From Deltaproteobacteria bacterium (GTDB lineage: Bacteria > Desulfobacterota > Dissulfuribacteria > Dissulfuribacterales > UBA3076), in contig DQXT01000015.1 of assembly GCA_011042225.1 (NCBI GenBank), forward strand, positions 1 through 48,322: a DNA stretch of 48,322 nucleotides, read 5' to 3'. Positions within the stretch are counted from its first letter, which is position 1. Each line of letters starts with the position of its first letter. This document shows positions 22,978 through 31,668 of the stretch, piece by piece. Under the pieces are notes generated by a model. The model saw only the letters and a list, made by a program, of their open reading frames with translations, had not been told where the DNA came from and searched no databases. A program made the position numbers and the translations under genes.

Positions 22978-25791
22978 TTAAATTTTTCCGGTACCCCACC
23001 TCATATAGTCTTTTGTAATATATGCAGATTCTTCCCGTTCGATTTTGACTGCGCATACCTTGAATTCAGGTGTCTTGGTAACAGGGTCTGGTGCCCTGCT
23101 GGTCAGGATATTTGTCCTTGTCTCAAGAAAATTAAAGGTCATGCACACAACACCGGCGGGTACAACTTCCGTTATTTTTGTTTTGGCCTTTACACTCCCT
23201 CTCCTTGAACTCACTTTTATGACTTCACCGTCCTGGATCTCCAGAGTAGCCGCATCAGCCGGATGTATTTCAATACGCTCCTCCTTTCGAAGTTCATCAA
23301 AACCTTCAGCCTTATGCGTCATAACCGCATGATAATGAAAGGCGCTTCGCCTTGTGATGAGGATAAAAGGATACTCGTGGCTGGTAGTCTCTGCCGAAGG
23401 CCGGTAAGAAACGTGGGCGAATTTTGCTCGTCCGCTCGGTGTATTGAAGCGCTCGCTATATAGATAAGGGGTCCCAGGGTGTTTATCATCCGGGCAGGGC
23501 CATTGGATGCCGGATTTCTCGATACGTTCATAAGTGATACCTGCGTAACTCGGGGTCAGTGCGCGTATCTCCTCAAAAATTTCTTGAGCGTTGTCGAAAT
23601 CAAAACCCTCAACCCCCATGCTTTTTGCAATATCACATATTATCATCCAGTCCGGACGCGAACCGCCTTTAGGCTCTATTGCCTTGCGGACCCTCTGCAC
23701 CCTACGTTCGGTGTTTGTAAAGGTCCCGTCTTTCTCGGCAAAACCGGCAGCCGGGAGCACAACGTCTGCCAATCGAGCTGTCTCTGTGAGAAAGATATCC
23801 TGCACGATAAACAGTTCCAGATGCGATATGGCCTTTTCGATGAAAGAGGTATCCGCGTCCGTGACTATCGGGTCTTCACCCTTCAGGTAGAGGACCTTAA
23901 TCTTGCCCTCATGCGCCGCTTCAAACATCTCTGTCATTTTGAGCCCGTTTGAAGGACTGAGCTTACAATTCCATGCCCTTTCAAACTTTCTCCGCGCCTC
24001 TTCATCCTCCACCTTCTGATAACCGGTGTATACGTTGGGAAGCGCCCCCATATCACAGGCACCCTGAACGTTATTCTGCCCTCTTAGGGGATTTACGCCG
24101 GTTGAAGGCTTACCTATATTACCTGTGAGCAGCGCCAGGTTGGCCAAGGCCCGGACATTATCCGTGCCGTGCGAATGCTCGGTAATACCCAGGGTATACA
24201 GAACAGTTGCAGGTGAAATAGAGCCAAGCATCTTGGCAGCTCTTACTATGTCTTGTGCGGGCACGCCGGTAATTTTCTCAGAAACTGCCAGGTCATTATC
24301 CATGATGGATGCTCTGAAAGCTTCATAATCTTCACATCGTTCCTCGATAAAAGCAGTATCCATAAGATTTTGTTCGATAATGACCCTCATTATCCCGTTA
24401 ATCAGTGCTATATCGGTTCCCGGATAGAGCCTGAGCCAGATATCCGCTAAACGGCACAGAGGTATTCGCCGGGGATCCGCCACAATAAGTTTTGCACCCT
24501 TTTGTACGGCCCTGGTCACCTGCCTGCCTATAATCGGATGATTGGCTGTGGTATTGGTTCCAATGGCAAAGATGCAGGCCGCCTCCCTGATCTCGTTAAT
24601 GGAGTTCGTCATGGCACCGCTGCCGAAACTGGCGGCCAGACCGGCCACCGTCGGAGCATGTCAGAGACGGGCACAGTGATCGATATTATTGGTTTTCAGG
24701 ACCACCCTGGTGAACTTTTGAAATAGGTAGTTCTCCTCATTTGTACATCTAGCCGAAGAAATGGCGGCGATCTTATCTCCTTTGTAATGGGCCAGACTGC
24801 TGGCCACATATTTGATTGCCTGGTCCCAGGTAATCTCCACAAATTTTCCGTCTCTCTTTACAAGCGGCAATGTAATAGGTCTGCCTTCTTCGGTCACTTC
24901 AACTACAGAAGACGGCTTTGCATATTCATCGTAAGCACGCATAAGTGGAATAGACAGCCTGTCCGGACTATTAACGAAGCTATAACCGAAGCGCCCGCGA
25001 ACACATAGACCTCCATGGTTAACCGGGCTTTCATCATCTCCCCTGGCTCTCACAATAGTGTTTCCACGGATCCCGAGATAAAGCCCGCACCCTACACCAC
25101 AGTATGGGCAGGTGGTTTTTACTTCACGGGTCGGATGTTCGACCTTCTTTGGGATCAGGGCACCTACCGGACAACGCTCCATACATTCGCCGCAAGACAC
25201 GCAGACAGACTCTTTAATGGGTTTGTCGGCAAAAGTGCTTACTCGAAGATCGTAACTTCGGTATGCCATATCGATCGCGTCATTACCTGTAATCTCATGG
25301 CAGGTACGCACACATATTGTGCACTGCACGCATTTATTGGGATTAAAATCAAAAAACGGATTGCTGGTGTCTATGGGAAGATCCTTGGCCACATGCTCTA
25401 AGCGACTAAACCGATGTTCATTAAAACCTATGCGGTTCACCAGCTCCTGAAGGCGGCACTGTCCGCTCTTGGGACAGAGAAGGCAGTTAAAGTCATGGTC
25501 GCTCAAAATGAGTTCAAGAATCACCTGGCGCAATCGTTGGATTTCAGGATCGTCCGTAACAACCACCATTCCTTCTTCTATAATGGTCCGGCAGGCCGGT
25601 TCAAATCTCCTTCGATTTTTAATCCTGACCAGACACAGGCGGCATACACCTATAGACGAGACATCAGGACAATGGCACAGGGTGGGGATATAAATACCTG
25701 CGTCCTGAGCCGCCTTTAGGATCGTAGCGCCCTTATCGGCCTTTACCGTGATTCCGTTTATATTCAAAGAAACCTTATTCACCCTTATCAC
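22978..25791 (-). CDS. fdhA: Selenocysteine formate dehydrogenase, catalytic subunit
   Basis: One gene read through an in-frame TGA at 24663-24661, giving 937 residues with Sec377 in CARLUHAPTVAGL, exactly where FDH-H-type enzymes have Sec. The N-terminal NuoG-like part has a [2Fe-2S] site (Cys39, 50, 53, 67), a His-Cys3 cluster (FNCLLCPKSGQC) and two [4Fe-4S] motifs (CVQCTICVRTC, CVSCGECMERC). The molybdopterin domain follows, with CPYCGVGC for its [4Fe-4S] cluster. The enzyme interconverts CO2 and formate in the cytoplasm. It overlaps the NuoF-like gene by 17 bases. A hairpin just after the TGA matches a bacterial SECIS. The split of the frame is recoding, not damage. Confidence 0.95.
24631..24649 (-). 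promoter_or_regulatory. SECIS hairpin of fdhA
   Basis: GGTGGCC pairs with GGCCGCC (7 pairs) around the loop GGTCT. It starts 11 bases after the UGA. The loop GGUCU and the codon register are the same as in the E. coli fdhF SECIS, which binds SelB. Confidence 0.88.
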
Positions 25792-27703
25792 CTGAGTTTT
25801 CTATCTTGCCTGTAACACACTCCACCGCATTGAACCGCTTAGGGCAGACCTCCATACAGGTCCCGCATTTTATGCACTTACTCTGGTCAATCTCATGGAC
25901 CTGCCATTTCGCACCCACAATGGCGTCAACCGGACATGCATGAAGACACTTCATGCAGGCCTTGCACCTGTAATCCTTGATACGATAGAAAATAAGAGCT
26001 CTGCACACAAGGGCCCGGCAGCGGCCCTCAAGGATGTGTTCTTCATATTCCTTTCGAAAATAGCGTATGGTAGATAACACCGGGTTAGGCACTGTCATTC
26101 CAAGACCGCACAGGGAGCCCTGTTTAACGGCATCGGACAATTCCAGCAGGATCTCGATATCCCCCGGCCTTCCCTTTCCTCTTGTAATGTCCTGCAAGAT
26201 ATTGAACATCTGCTTTGTGCCGAGCCTGCACGGAGTACATTGACCGCATGATTCATTTCGAGCAAAATCGAGAAAGTAGCGTGCAATATTTACAATACAC
26301 GTGTCCTCATCCATGACAAGCATGCCCCCGGATCCAATGATCGATCCGGCCTTGGCCAGTGATTCGTAACCAACAGGCAGATCCAGAAGCTCTTCGGGGA
26401 TACACCCCCCGGAAGGACCGCCGGTCTGGACCGCCTTGAAATCCTTGCCTCCCTGGATACCTCCGCCTATGTCAAAGATAATCTCGCGAAGTGTCGTACC
26501 CATCTCCACTTCGACAAGGCCGACATTCCTGACCTTTCCTACGAGTGAAAATATTTTGGTTCCCTTGTCGGTGGCGGTGCCTATTTGGGAATACCATTCG
26601 TGACCATTCAGGATAATCCTGGACACGTTTGCCAGTGTCTCCACGTTATTTATGACCGTAGGTTTGCCCCACAGCCCCTGTATGGCAGGAAAGGGCGGCT
26701 TTGGTTTTGGCCGGCCGCTTTTACCTTCGATGGAGGCGATAAGCGCTGTCTCCTCTCCGCATACAAATGCGCCTGCCCCTTTTACGACCTTGATTACAAA
26801 ATCAAACCCTCTCCCCATGATGTTGTGTCCGAGGAGTCCCATGTCGGTGGCTCTGGCAATAGCTGTGGACAAATGATGAACAGCCAGCGGGTACTCCGCC
26901 CGCACATATATGATCCCCTGAGAGGCCCCGATTGCGTAACCTGCGATCATCATCCCCTCAATAACGCTGTAAGGATCTCCTTCCATCACGCTGCGGTCCA
27001 TAAAGGCACCCGGATCACCCTCGTCGCCGTTACAGATGATGTACTTCTCTTCGCTAGAGACATTGCGTGCTGTCTCCCACTTGATGCCGGTTGGGAACCC
27101 GGCTCCTCCTCTTCCTCGCAGACCGCTGAGTTTGATTTCCTCAATGACTCCTTCAGGGGCCATTTGCGACAGAATTTTGGCAAAGGCCTGAAAGCCATCG
27201 ACCTTTATATAGTCTTCAATGCTTGTGGGATCTATATTGCCGCAGTTTTTGAGTACAATCCTCTTTTGCTTCTTATAAAAAGGAATATCATTTTCATGAA
27301 AGCACTTTTGACCGGTAACAGGATCTTCATATAAGAGCCTCTTAACCACCCGATCTTCAAGCAATGTCTCGGAAATGATTTCCGGCACATCTTCTTTTGT
27401 TACGTGCTGGTAAAATATATTCTCCGGGCCCACAACCACAATCGGACCCCTCTCGCAGAATCCATGGCAACCTGTCTTTTTGACTTTTATCTCATCTTCA
27501 AGTTCAAGCCCTTTGATCCCACTGATAAATGCCTCTCTGACCTGTTCACTCCCGGAAGACATGCAACCGCTTCCACAGCAGACATTGACCAATTTCACCG
27601 TTTTATTCTGGTCGGCCAAGAGTGTTTCCCTCAGAAGTACCAAAGACTCCGCACTATCTATTTTGTAGGCTTCTATTGATTGTATCGAGACGGATTTTCC
27701 CAT
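25775..27703 (-). CDS. fdhB: NuoF-like NAD(P)H/FMN subunit of formate dehydrogenase
   Basis: A 642-residue flavin and FeS subunit. The N-terminal thioredoxin-like [2Fe-2S] domain has VCCGSGCMSSG and GCHGFCERGP. The central NuoF domain has the nucleotide- and FMN-binding GRGGAGFPTGIKWE and EYPLAVHHL segments. The [4Fe-4S] motif is ESCGQCTPCRLG. The C-terminus has two more clusters (CKACMKCLHACP, CIKCGTCMEVCP). This domain order is that of HydB/FdhB proteins in NAD(P)-dependent and electron-bifurcating complexes. With fdhA and the NuoE-like gene it forms a soluble three-subunit formate dehydrogenase. Whether it bifurcates to ferredoxin cannot be decided from sequence. Confidence 0.92.
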   Translation of the reverse strand: MGKSVSIQSIEAYKIDSAESLVLLRETLLADQNKTVKLVNVCCGSGCMSSGSEQVREAFISGIKGLELEDEIKVKKTGCHGFCERGPIVVVGPENIFYQHVTKEDVPEIISETLLEDRVVKRLLYEDPVTGQKCFHENDIPFYKKQKRIVLKNCGNIDPTSIEDYIKVDGFQAFAKILSQMAPEGVIEEIKLSGLRGRGGAGFPTGIKWETARNVSSEEKYIICNGDEGDPGAFMDRSVMEGDPYSVIEGMMIAGYAIGASQGIIYVRAEYPLAVHHLSTAIARATDMGLLGHNIMGRGFDFVIKVVKGAGAFVCGEETALIASIEGKSGRPKPKPPFPAIQGLWGKPTVINNVETLANVSRIILNGHEWYSQIGTATDKGTKIFSLVGKVRNVGLVEVEMGTTLREIIFDIGGGIQGGKDFKAVQTGGPSGGCIPEELLDLPVGYESLAKAGSIIGSGGMLVMDEDTCIVNIARYFLDFARNESCGQCTPCRLGTKQMFNILQDITRGKGRPGDIEILLELSDAVKQGSLCGLGMTVPNPVLSTIRYFRKEYEEHILEGRCRALVCRALIFYRIKDYRCKACMKCLHACPVDAIVGAKWQVHEIDQSKCIKCGTCMEVCPKRFNAVECVTGKIENSGDKGE

Positions 27704-27798
27704 ATCTATTTTAACTCAACATTCAAAATTCGAAATTATCTTATGCTGCACAGGCTGGAAAATTGAAGAGGATACGCCGATTGGATCTTTCAGCAGGT

Positions 27799-28278
27799 TC
27801 ATGCCTGAATTTTCCTGTCATCAATGTCCTCTGTTAATAATTGCTTGACCTTTCTCGGTGTCATTTTTGAATGGACTTCGTTATCCACAAGGACAACCGG
27901 GGCCAAGGCGCATGATCCCAAACAGGCCACCCGCTCAAGGCTGTATTTGTAGTCCGGAGTAGTCTGGCCTGTCTTGATCTCGAGGCAATTTTCCGCTGTC
28001 TCCAGGATGTCTCGTGCGCCTAATACATGACAGGCAGTCCCCTGACATACGGAAATAAGATGATCACCACGGCGTGTCAAATAGAAATTGTCATAAAACG
28101 TTGCCACGCTGAACACCTGGCTCTGGGGCAAATGTAAAAAATCCGCAATCAAAGACAAAGCTGGCTCAGGCAGATACCCAAACTCCTCCTGAACCCTCTG
28201 CAGTATGGAGATCAACCCTCCCCTTTCTCCCTGAAAAACTGCAAGTATCTTATTAAGTTTCTCTGTATTCATATCCAT
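27799..28278 (-). CDS. NuoE-like [2Fe-2S] subunit of formate dehydrogenase
   Basis: A 159-residue thioredoxin-like ferredoxin. The four cluster ligands are in SVCQGTACHVLG and VACLGSCALAPVV, the NuoE pattern. The N-terminal helical part (ISILQRVQEEFGYLPEPAL) is typical. It carries electrons between the flavin of the NuoF-like subunit and the complex. It precedes fdhB by 95 bases and is the first gene of the formate dehydrogenase part of the run. Confidence 0.92.
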   Translation of the reverse strand: MDMNTEKLNKILAVFQGERGGLISILQRVQEEFGYLPEPALSLIADFLHLPQSQVFSVATFYDNFYLTRRGDHLISVCQGTACHVLGARDILETAENCLEIKTGQTTPDYKYSLERVACLGSCALAPVVLVDNEVHSKMTPRKVKQLLTEDIDDRKIQA

Positions 28279-28307
28279 ACCACAGATCCCTGATTCTTAA
28301 TTCTTTC

Positions 28308-29318
28308 CTAACGCCTTCCCTGAATGATATCTTCAGCTATACGCACATCGTCAATACTGCCCATGAATACCGGCACCCTCTCATGAAGATGCCGCGGCTC
28401 AAGATCGAGTATGCGCTCAGTACCGGTGCTTGCAAGTCCTCCTGCCTGTTCGACAATAAAGGCCAGTGGATTGACTTCGCATGTGAGCATCAGTTTTCCA
28501 TGGGGCTTTGACGGATCCTTTGAGTTCGCCGGATACATGTATATACCGCCTTTCAGAAGATTCCTGTGAATATCCGTTACAAAAGAACCTGTGTAGCGCG
28601 CGGTATAAGGACGGCCTGTCTTCAGATCGGGCGTCTTGAAGTACTCTATTACGTCACGGACGTTTTCTTCCCAGAAATAATAGTTCCCCTCATTGACACT
28701 GTAAGTCTTGCCCTTTTTAGGCATACAAATGTTCTCGTGAGAGAGGAGAAATTCTCCGATACTTGGCTGCAGCGTAAATCCGTGCACTCCATTTCCTGTT
28801 GTATAGACCATCATCCTGCTCGATCCATAGATAAAATATCCTGCTGCCACCTGCTCATAGCCCGGATGCAGGGCGTCTGCCATCAAACCGAATTCCGCAA
28901 TGCCTCGTTTTCTGAAGATCGAAAAAACCGTACCGATTGCCATATGTACGTCAATATTGGTAATGCCTCCCAAGGGATCAAAGATCAATATGTAGTTGCC
29001 AGTGCCATACTTCTTGGGAATAGAGATCAAATCGGTATTCATCTTGGAGGCCATGCAGCTCAGGCACCCCACGTGACTGAGGCGGTTCACAATGGTGGAA
29101 TTGGCGAATTCGTGCAACTTCTGTACGACCCCTTCTTCACCGCTCATCGACTCAATAGTATCAAGTGCATCAGATAAGTTTGCCTTGTCCACTTTTTGCG
29201 CTATTATCTTGGCTGCAACCGTCAGCTCTGACAGAATAGACGTAAATGCACCTGTTGCCTCTGGCTGCTCTTTTTGTCTGGACAAGATAAACTCGGTAAC
29301 AGTTATCCCTTTAGCCAT
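28308..29318 (-). CDS. Class I fructose-1,6-bisphosphatase-like protein lacking key metal ligands
   Basis: A 336-residue protein aligning over its whole length with class I FBPase. The sugar-binding regions are kept: SVNEGNYYFW, RYTGSFVTDIHRNLLKGGIY, HGKLMLTCEVNPLAFIVEQAGG. In the catalytic metal site, however, the family motif ASEE reads ASKM and DPLDGSSN reads DPLGGITN. So two Glu and one Asp ligand are replaced by Lys, Met and Gly, while the first Asp of DPL and the Glu of CEVNP remain. The frame is otherwise perfect, so this is not decay. It may be a pseudoenzyme or have a changed function. It lies between acsE and the formate dehydrogenase genes. Confidence 0.85.
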   Translation of the reverse strand: MAKGITVTEFILSRQKEQPEATGAFTSILSELTVAAKIIAQKVDKANLSDALDTIESMSGEEGVVQKLHEFANSTIVNRLSHVGCLSCMASKMNTDLISIPKKYGTGNYILIFDPLGGITNIDVHMAIGTVFSIFRKRGIAEFGLMADALHPGYEQVAAGYFIYGSSRMMVYTTGNGVHGFTLQPSIGEFLLSHENICMPKKGKTYSVNEGNYYFWEENVRDVIEYFKTPDLKTGRPYTARYTGSFVTDIHRNLLKGGIYMYPANSKDPSKPHGKLMLTCEVNPLAFIVEQAGGLASTGTERILDLEPRHLHERVPVFMGSIDDVRIAEDIIQGRR

Positions 29319-29404
29319 TTAAAATTCACCTCTTTTGTGTGTTATGCTGCAAACATGGATTGCTTGTACAGCATCCATGTACCATGGCGATTCATTGTTT
29401 TCAA

Positions 29405-30295
29405 TTACAGCTCCAGCCATGACTCGGAAAATATGGTCTTCCCCATAAGGACTCTGGTCGTCTTGTAGTATTCCATTTCTTTAGGAGAAAGGGTACTTGG
29501 ATCAGGTTCGTTTTCATCCATTATATCGTGAACAAGCCTCAGCAGTTCAGACATCTGCCCATGTGCCAGCTTTATCAACTCATAATCGTATGTATCGACA
29601 ATGGCCGACCATATTCCATATTTCATCAACATGGCCAGAAAGGCCCTGTTGAGATAAGGCCTCTTCTCGGCAGAAACACCGTTTGAGACATTTGACAGAC
29701 CTATTGTGGATTTTACGCCCGGAGCGATCTCAGACAACATGCTCATGAATTCCAGCCCACTCATCACCTGTTCAGATCCAAGGGTTATCGGGGTGGCAAT
29801 TGGATCTATCAGAATTTTTTCGTTTGGAATCCCGGCCTCGTTCATTGCGGCAGTCAGGTCTACAGTCATGGCTGCCCGCTCGTTGGAATCCCTGGGCATA
29901 CCGTCCACTCCCCATAACAGGCCCACGACGTTGCAGCCTGTATCAGCAGCTACAGGTATAAGCTTTTCCATTCTCTCAGGCTGAAGCGAAATAGAATTCA
30001 TTATGTGATTCCGGGAATTCACGGCTGCCTTCATACCGGCAATCAGTGCATCGGCATTTGTAGTATCAAGGGAAAGAGGACAATCGGTTATTTCCTCCGT
30101 AACATTGACCATCCAGGGCATCAGCTCAGGTCCTTCTTTTCTGGCAGGCCCAATATTCAGGTCCAGAAAATCGGCCCCGTCCGCCACCTCTTCATTGGCC
30201 ATCAACCGAATCGGCTCTGGATCACGCTCCTTCATGGCCTTTCCGATCCGGGTACCCATAATATTTATACTTTCAGCTATGCATTGGACATACAT
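29405..30295 (-). CDS. acsE: Methyl-THF:corrinoid iron-sulfur protein methyltransferase
   Basis: A 296-residue TIM-barrel protein of the pterin-binding family. FLDLNIGP, PLSLDTTNADAL, IMNSISLQPERM and TIGLSNVSNGVS are AcsE motifs, including the Asn that contacts the pterin. It moves the methyl group from methyl-tetrahydrofolate to the cobalt of the corrinoid protein AcsCD (or the reverse). It has a C-terminal tail of about 35 residues beyond the usual length (from about 262). It starts 2 bases after the acsC stop. Confidence 0.93.
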   Translation of the reverse strand: MYVQCIAESINIMGTRIGKAMKERDPEPIRLMANEEVADGADFLDLNIGPARKEGPELMPWMVNVTEEITDCPLSLDTTNADALIAGMKAAVNSRNHIMNSISLQPERMEKLIPVAADTGCNVVGLLWGVDGMPRDSNERAAMTVDLTAAMNEAGIPNEKILIDPIATPITLGSEQVMSGLEFMSMLSEIAPGVKSTIGLSNVSNGVSAEKRPYLNRAFLAMLMKYGIWSAIVDTYDYELIKLAHGQMSELLRLVHDIMDENEPDPSTLSPKEMEYYKTTRVLMGKTIFSESWLEL

Positions 30296-30297
30296 GA

Positions 30298-31653
30298 TTA
30301 CACCTCAGCCTGCCAATCCCTGAGAAAGGGAGATATATGGCTTGCCTCTCTGGGGCCGATCTGGATCTTCCAGTCAGGAAGCTCCTCCTCCAGTTCACCT
30401 TTTATAGATGCAAGATATCCCGGTATAATAAGACTTCTGTGTTTGATCCTGTCTTCTATATTTGTTTTTTTGATAAACACACTTATCAGATCCGCACTGA
30501 ATTTTCCTGCGGCCCAGGCGGTAAGCACTGAAAGGCCTTCCGTATCTTTGATTAAGAGCCATGAAGGAACTTTGCTGCCTTCGACTTCTCCTGAAACTAT
30601 AAAGTAAGTCAGAGAAAAATTGCATGTAATAAGTACGGGAGAATTCTCGTCCGGCCCGTTTATTGGATAGATATCCTCCTCGACCACCATAGGCCGCTGA
30701 GGATCGGTAAAGATGTTAAGCCGCTCTAGCAAAAGCGGGAAAAGGGTGTCTCCCTGCAGGTCGGAAAGAACTATTATGCCGGCATATTTGGCCACCATAA
30801 CCGATGCAATCATTGTCTCAAGAAGAGGGTCCCGGGTCATCTCACAAGCAAAACAGATGGTTGGAAACCCAAGGGCCTTGTACTTGTGCTTAATAGTAGC
30901 CCTGCGTATGGCCACGTGATCTTCAAACGCAGCCTTTACAGTCCTGGCGCCTGTATCCAGGACAAGATCTTTAAGCCCTGCCTTCTGCAACCGTTCCGAG
31001 ATCTCCGCAACCCCTCCCAGGGTCTCACCCTTTACCGCCAGAGGACAACCGACCTCCATTGCCTTCTCCGCCATAGTCTCAGCATTTTCTTTCGTGCCAC
31101 AGTAAAGAAGGGGCTTATGATCTCCGCAGGCCCTGGCTCCGGCTGCAAGACAGTTCGCCTGATCGCTCATGAGTATGACAGCGGCGTCAGGGCACTCGTT
31201 GCGTACACGTTCCACCAGAGAAGTAAAGGCACCTTCATCCCCTGCAGCATCACTAACAGCTATCAGGTCGGCCTTGAGCAACAATCCTACACGATCATAG
31301 CGCAGATCATTAAAACGCTGCAAACGGCCTGCGATATTGTCCTCGTCCATATCGGTCCTGATCAGGACTGCAATGCCTGTTGGGTGCTCAAACCTCTTTT
31401 CATGCCGGTACAGGCAGGTCTCGCCTCCCATCTTAAAGGTATCGTCACCACTGCCAAGGGCAATGGACCGTATAGGCGGGGCAGATGCCTCTCCCACCTT
31501 TTCTTTTACATCATCAGAGATATAAGGACATGCGCCTATATCTAACTGACCAGCCGCCACCTTCATGGCAAAAGCCAGGCAGGTGGGTATACCGCACTCC
31601 CCGCAGTTCGTCTTGGGAAGCATCTTCAGGATCTCTATACCGCTGAATGCCAT
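30298..31653 (-). CDS. acsC: Corrinoid iron-sulfur protein, large subunit
   Basis: A 451-residue protein. The N-terminal [4Fe-4S] domain has Cys17, 20, 25 and 42 (NCGECGIPTC, ACPYIS), followed by a TIM barrel and a C-terminal cobalamin-binding domain (VLTAWAAGKFSADLI onward). With AcsD it carries the methyl group on cobalt between AcsE and acetyl-CoA synthase. Here AcsD is supplied by the C-terminal part of the MetF fusion. The gene lies 15 bases after acsB and 2 bases before acsE. Confidence 0.94.
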   Translation of the reverse strand: MAFSGIEILKMLPKTNCGECGIPTCLAFAMKVAAGQLDIGACPYISDDVKEKVGEASAPPIRSIALGSGDDTFKMGGETCLYRHEKRFEHPTGIAVLIRTDMDEDNIAGRLQRFNDLRYDRVGLLLKADLIAVSDAAGDEGAFTSLVERVRNECPDAAVILMSDQANCLAAGARACGDHKPLLYCGTKENAETMAEKAMEVGCPLAVKGETLGGVAEISERLQKAGLKDLVLDTGARTVKAAFEDHVAIRRATIKHKYKALGFPTICFACEMTRDPLLETMIASVMVAKYAGIIVLSDLQGDTLFPLLLERLNIFTDPQRPMVVEEDIYPINGPDENSPVLITCNFSLTYFIVSGEVEGSKVPSWLLIKDTEGLSVLTAWAAGKFSADLISVFIKKTNIEDRIKHRSLIIPGYLASIKGELEEELPDWKIQIGPREASHISPFLRDWQAEV

Positions 31654-31668
31654 GGGTTATCCTTCTCC

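Noticed and set aside
20876-23056. Longer start for the EF-G-like protein and a plus-strand frame at 22266-22733
   Set aside because: The extra N-terminal residues overlap the fdhA end and are not family sequence; the plus frame is antisense shadow.
24661-24663. Stop codon splitting the formate dehydrogenase gene as a nonsense mutation or frameshift
   Set aside because: It lies exactly at the catalytic Cys/Sec codon and is followed by a canonical SECIS hairpin, so it is recoding. The same reasoning applies to 39156-39158 and 42243-42245.
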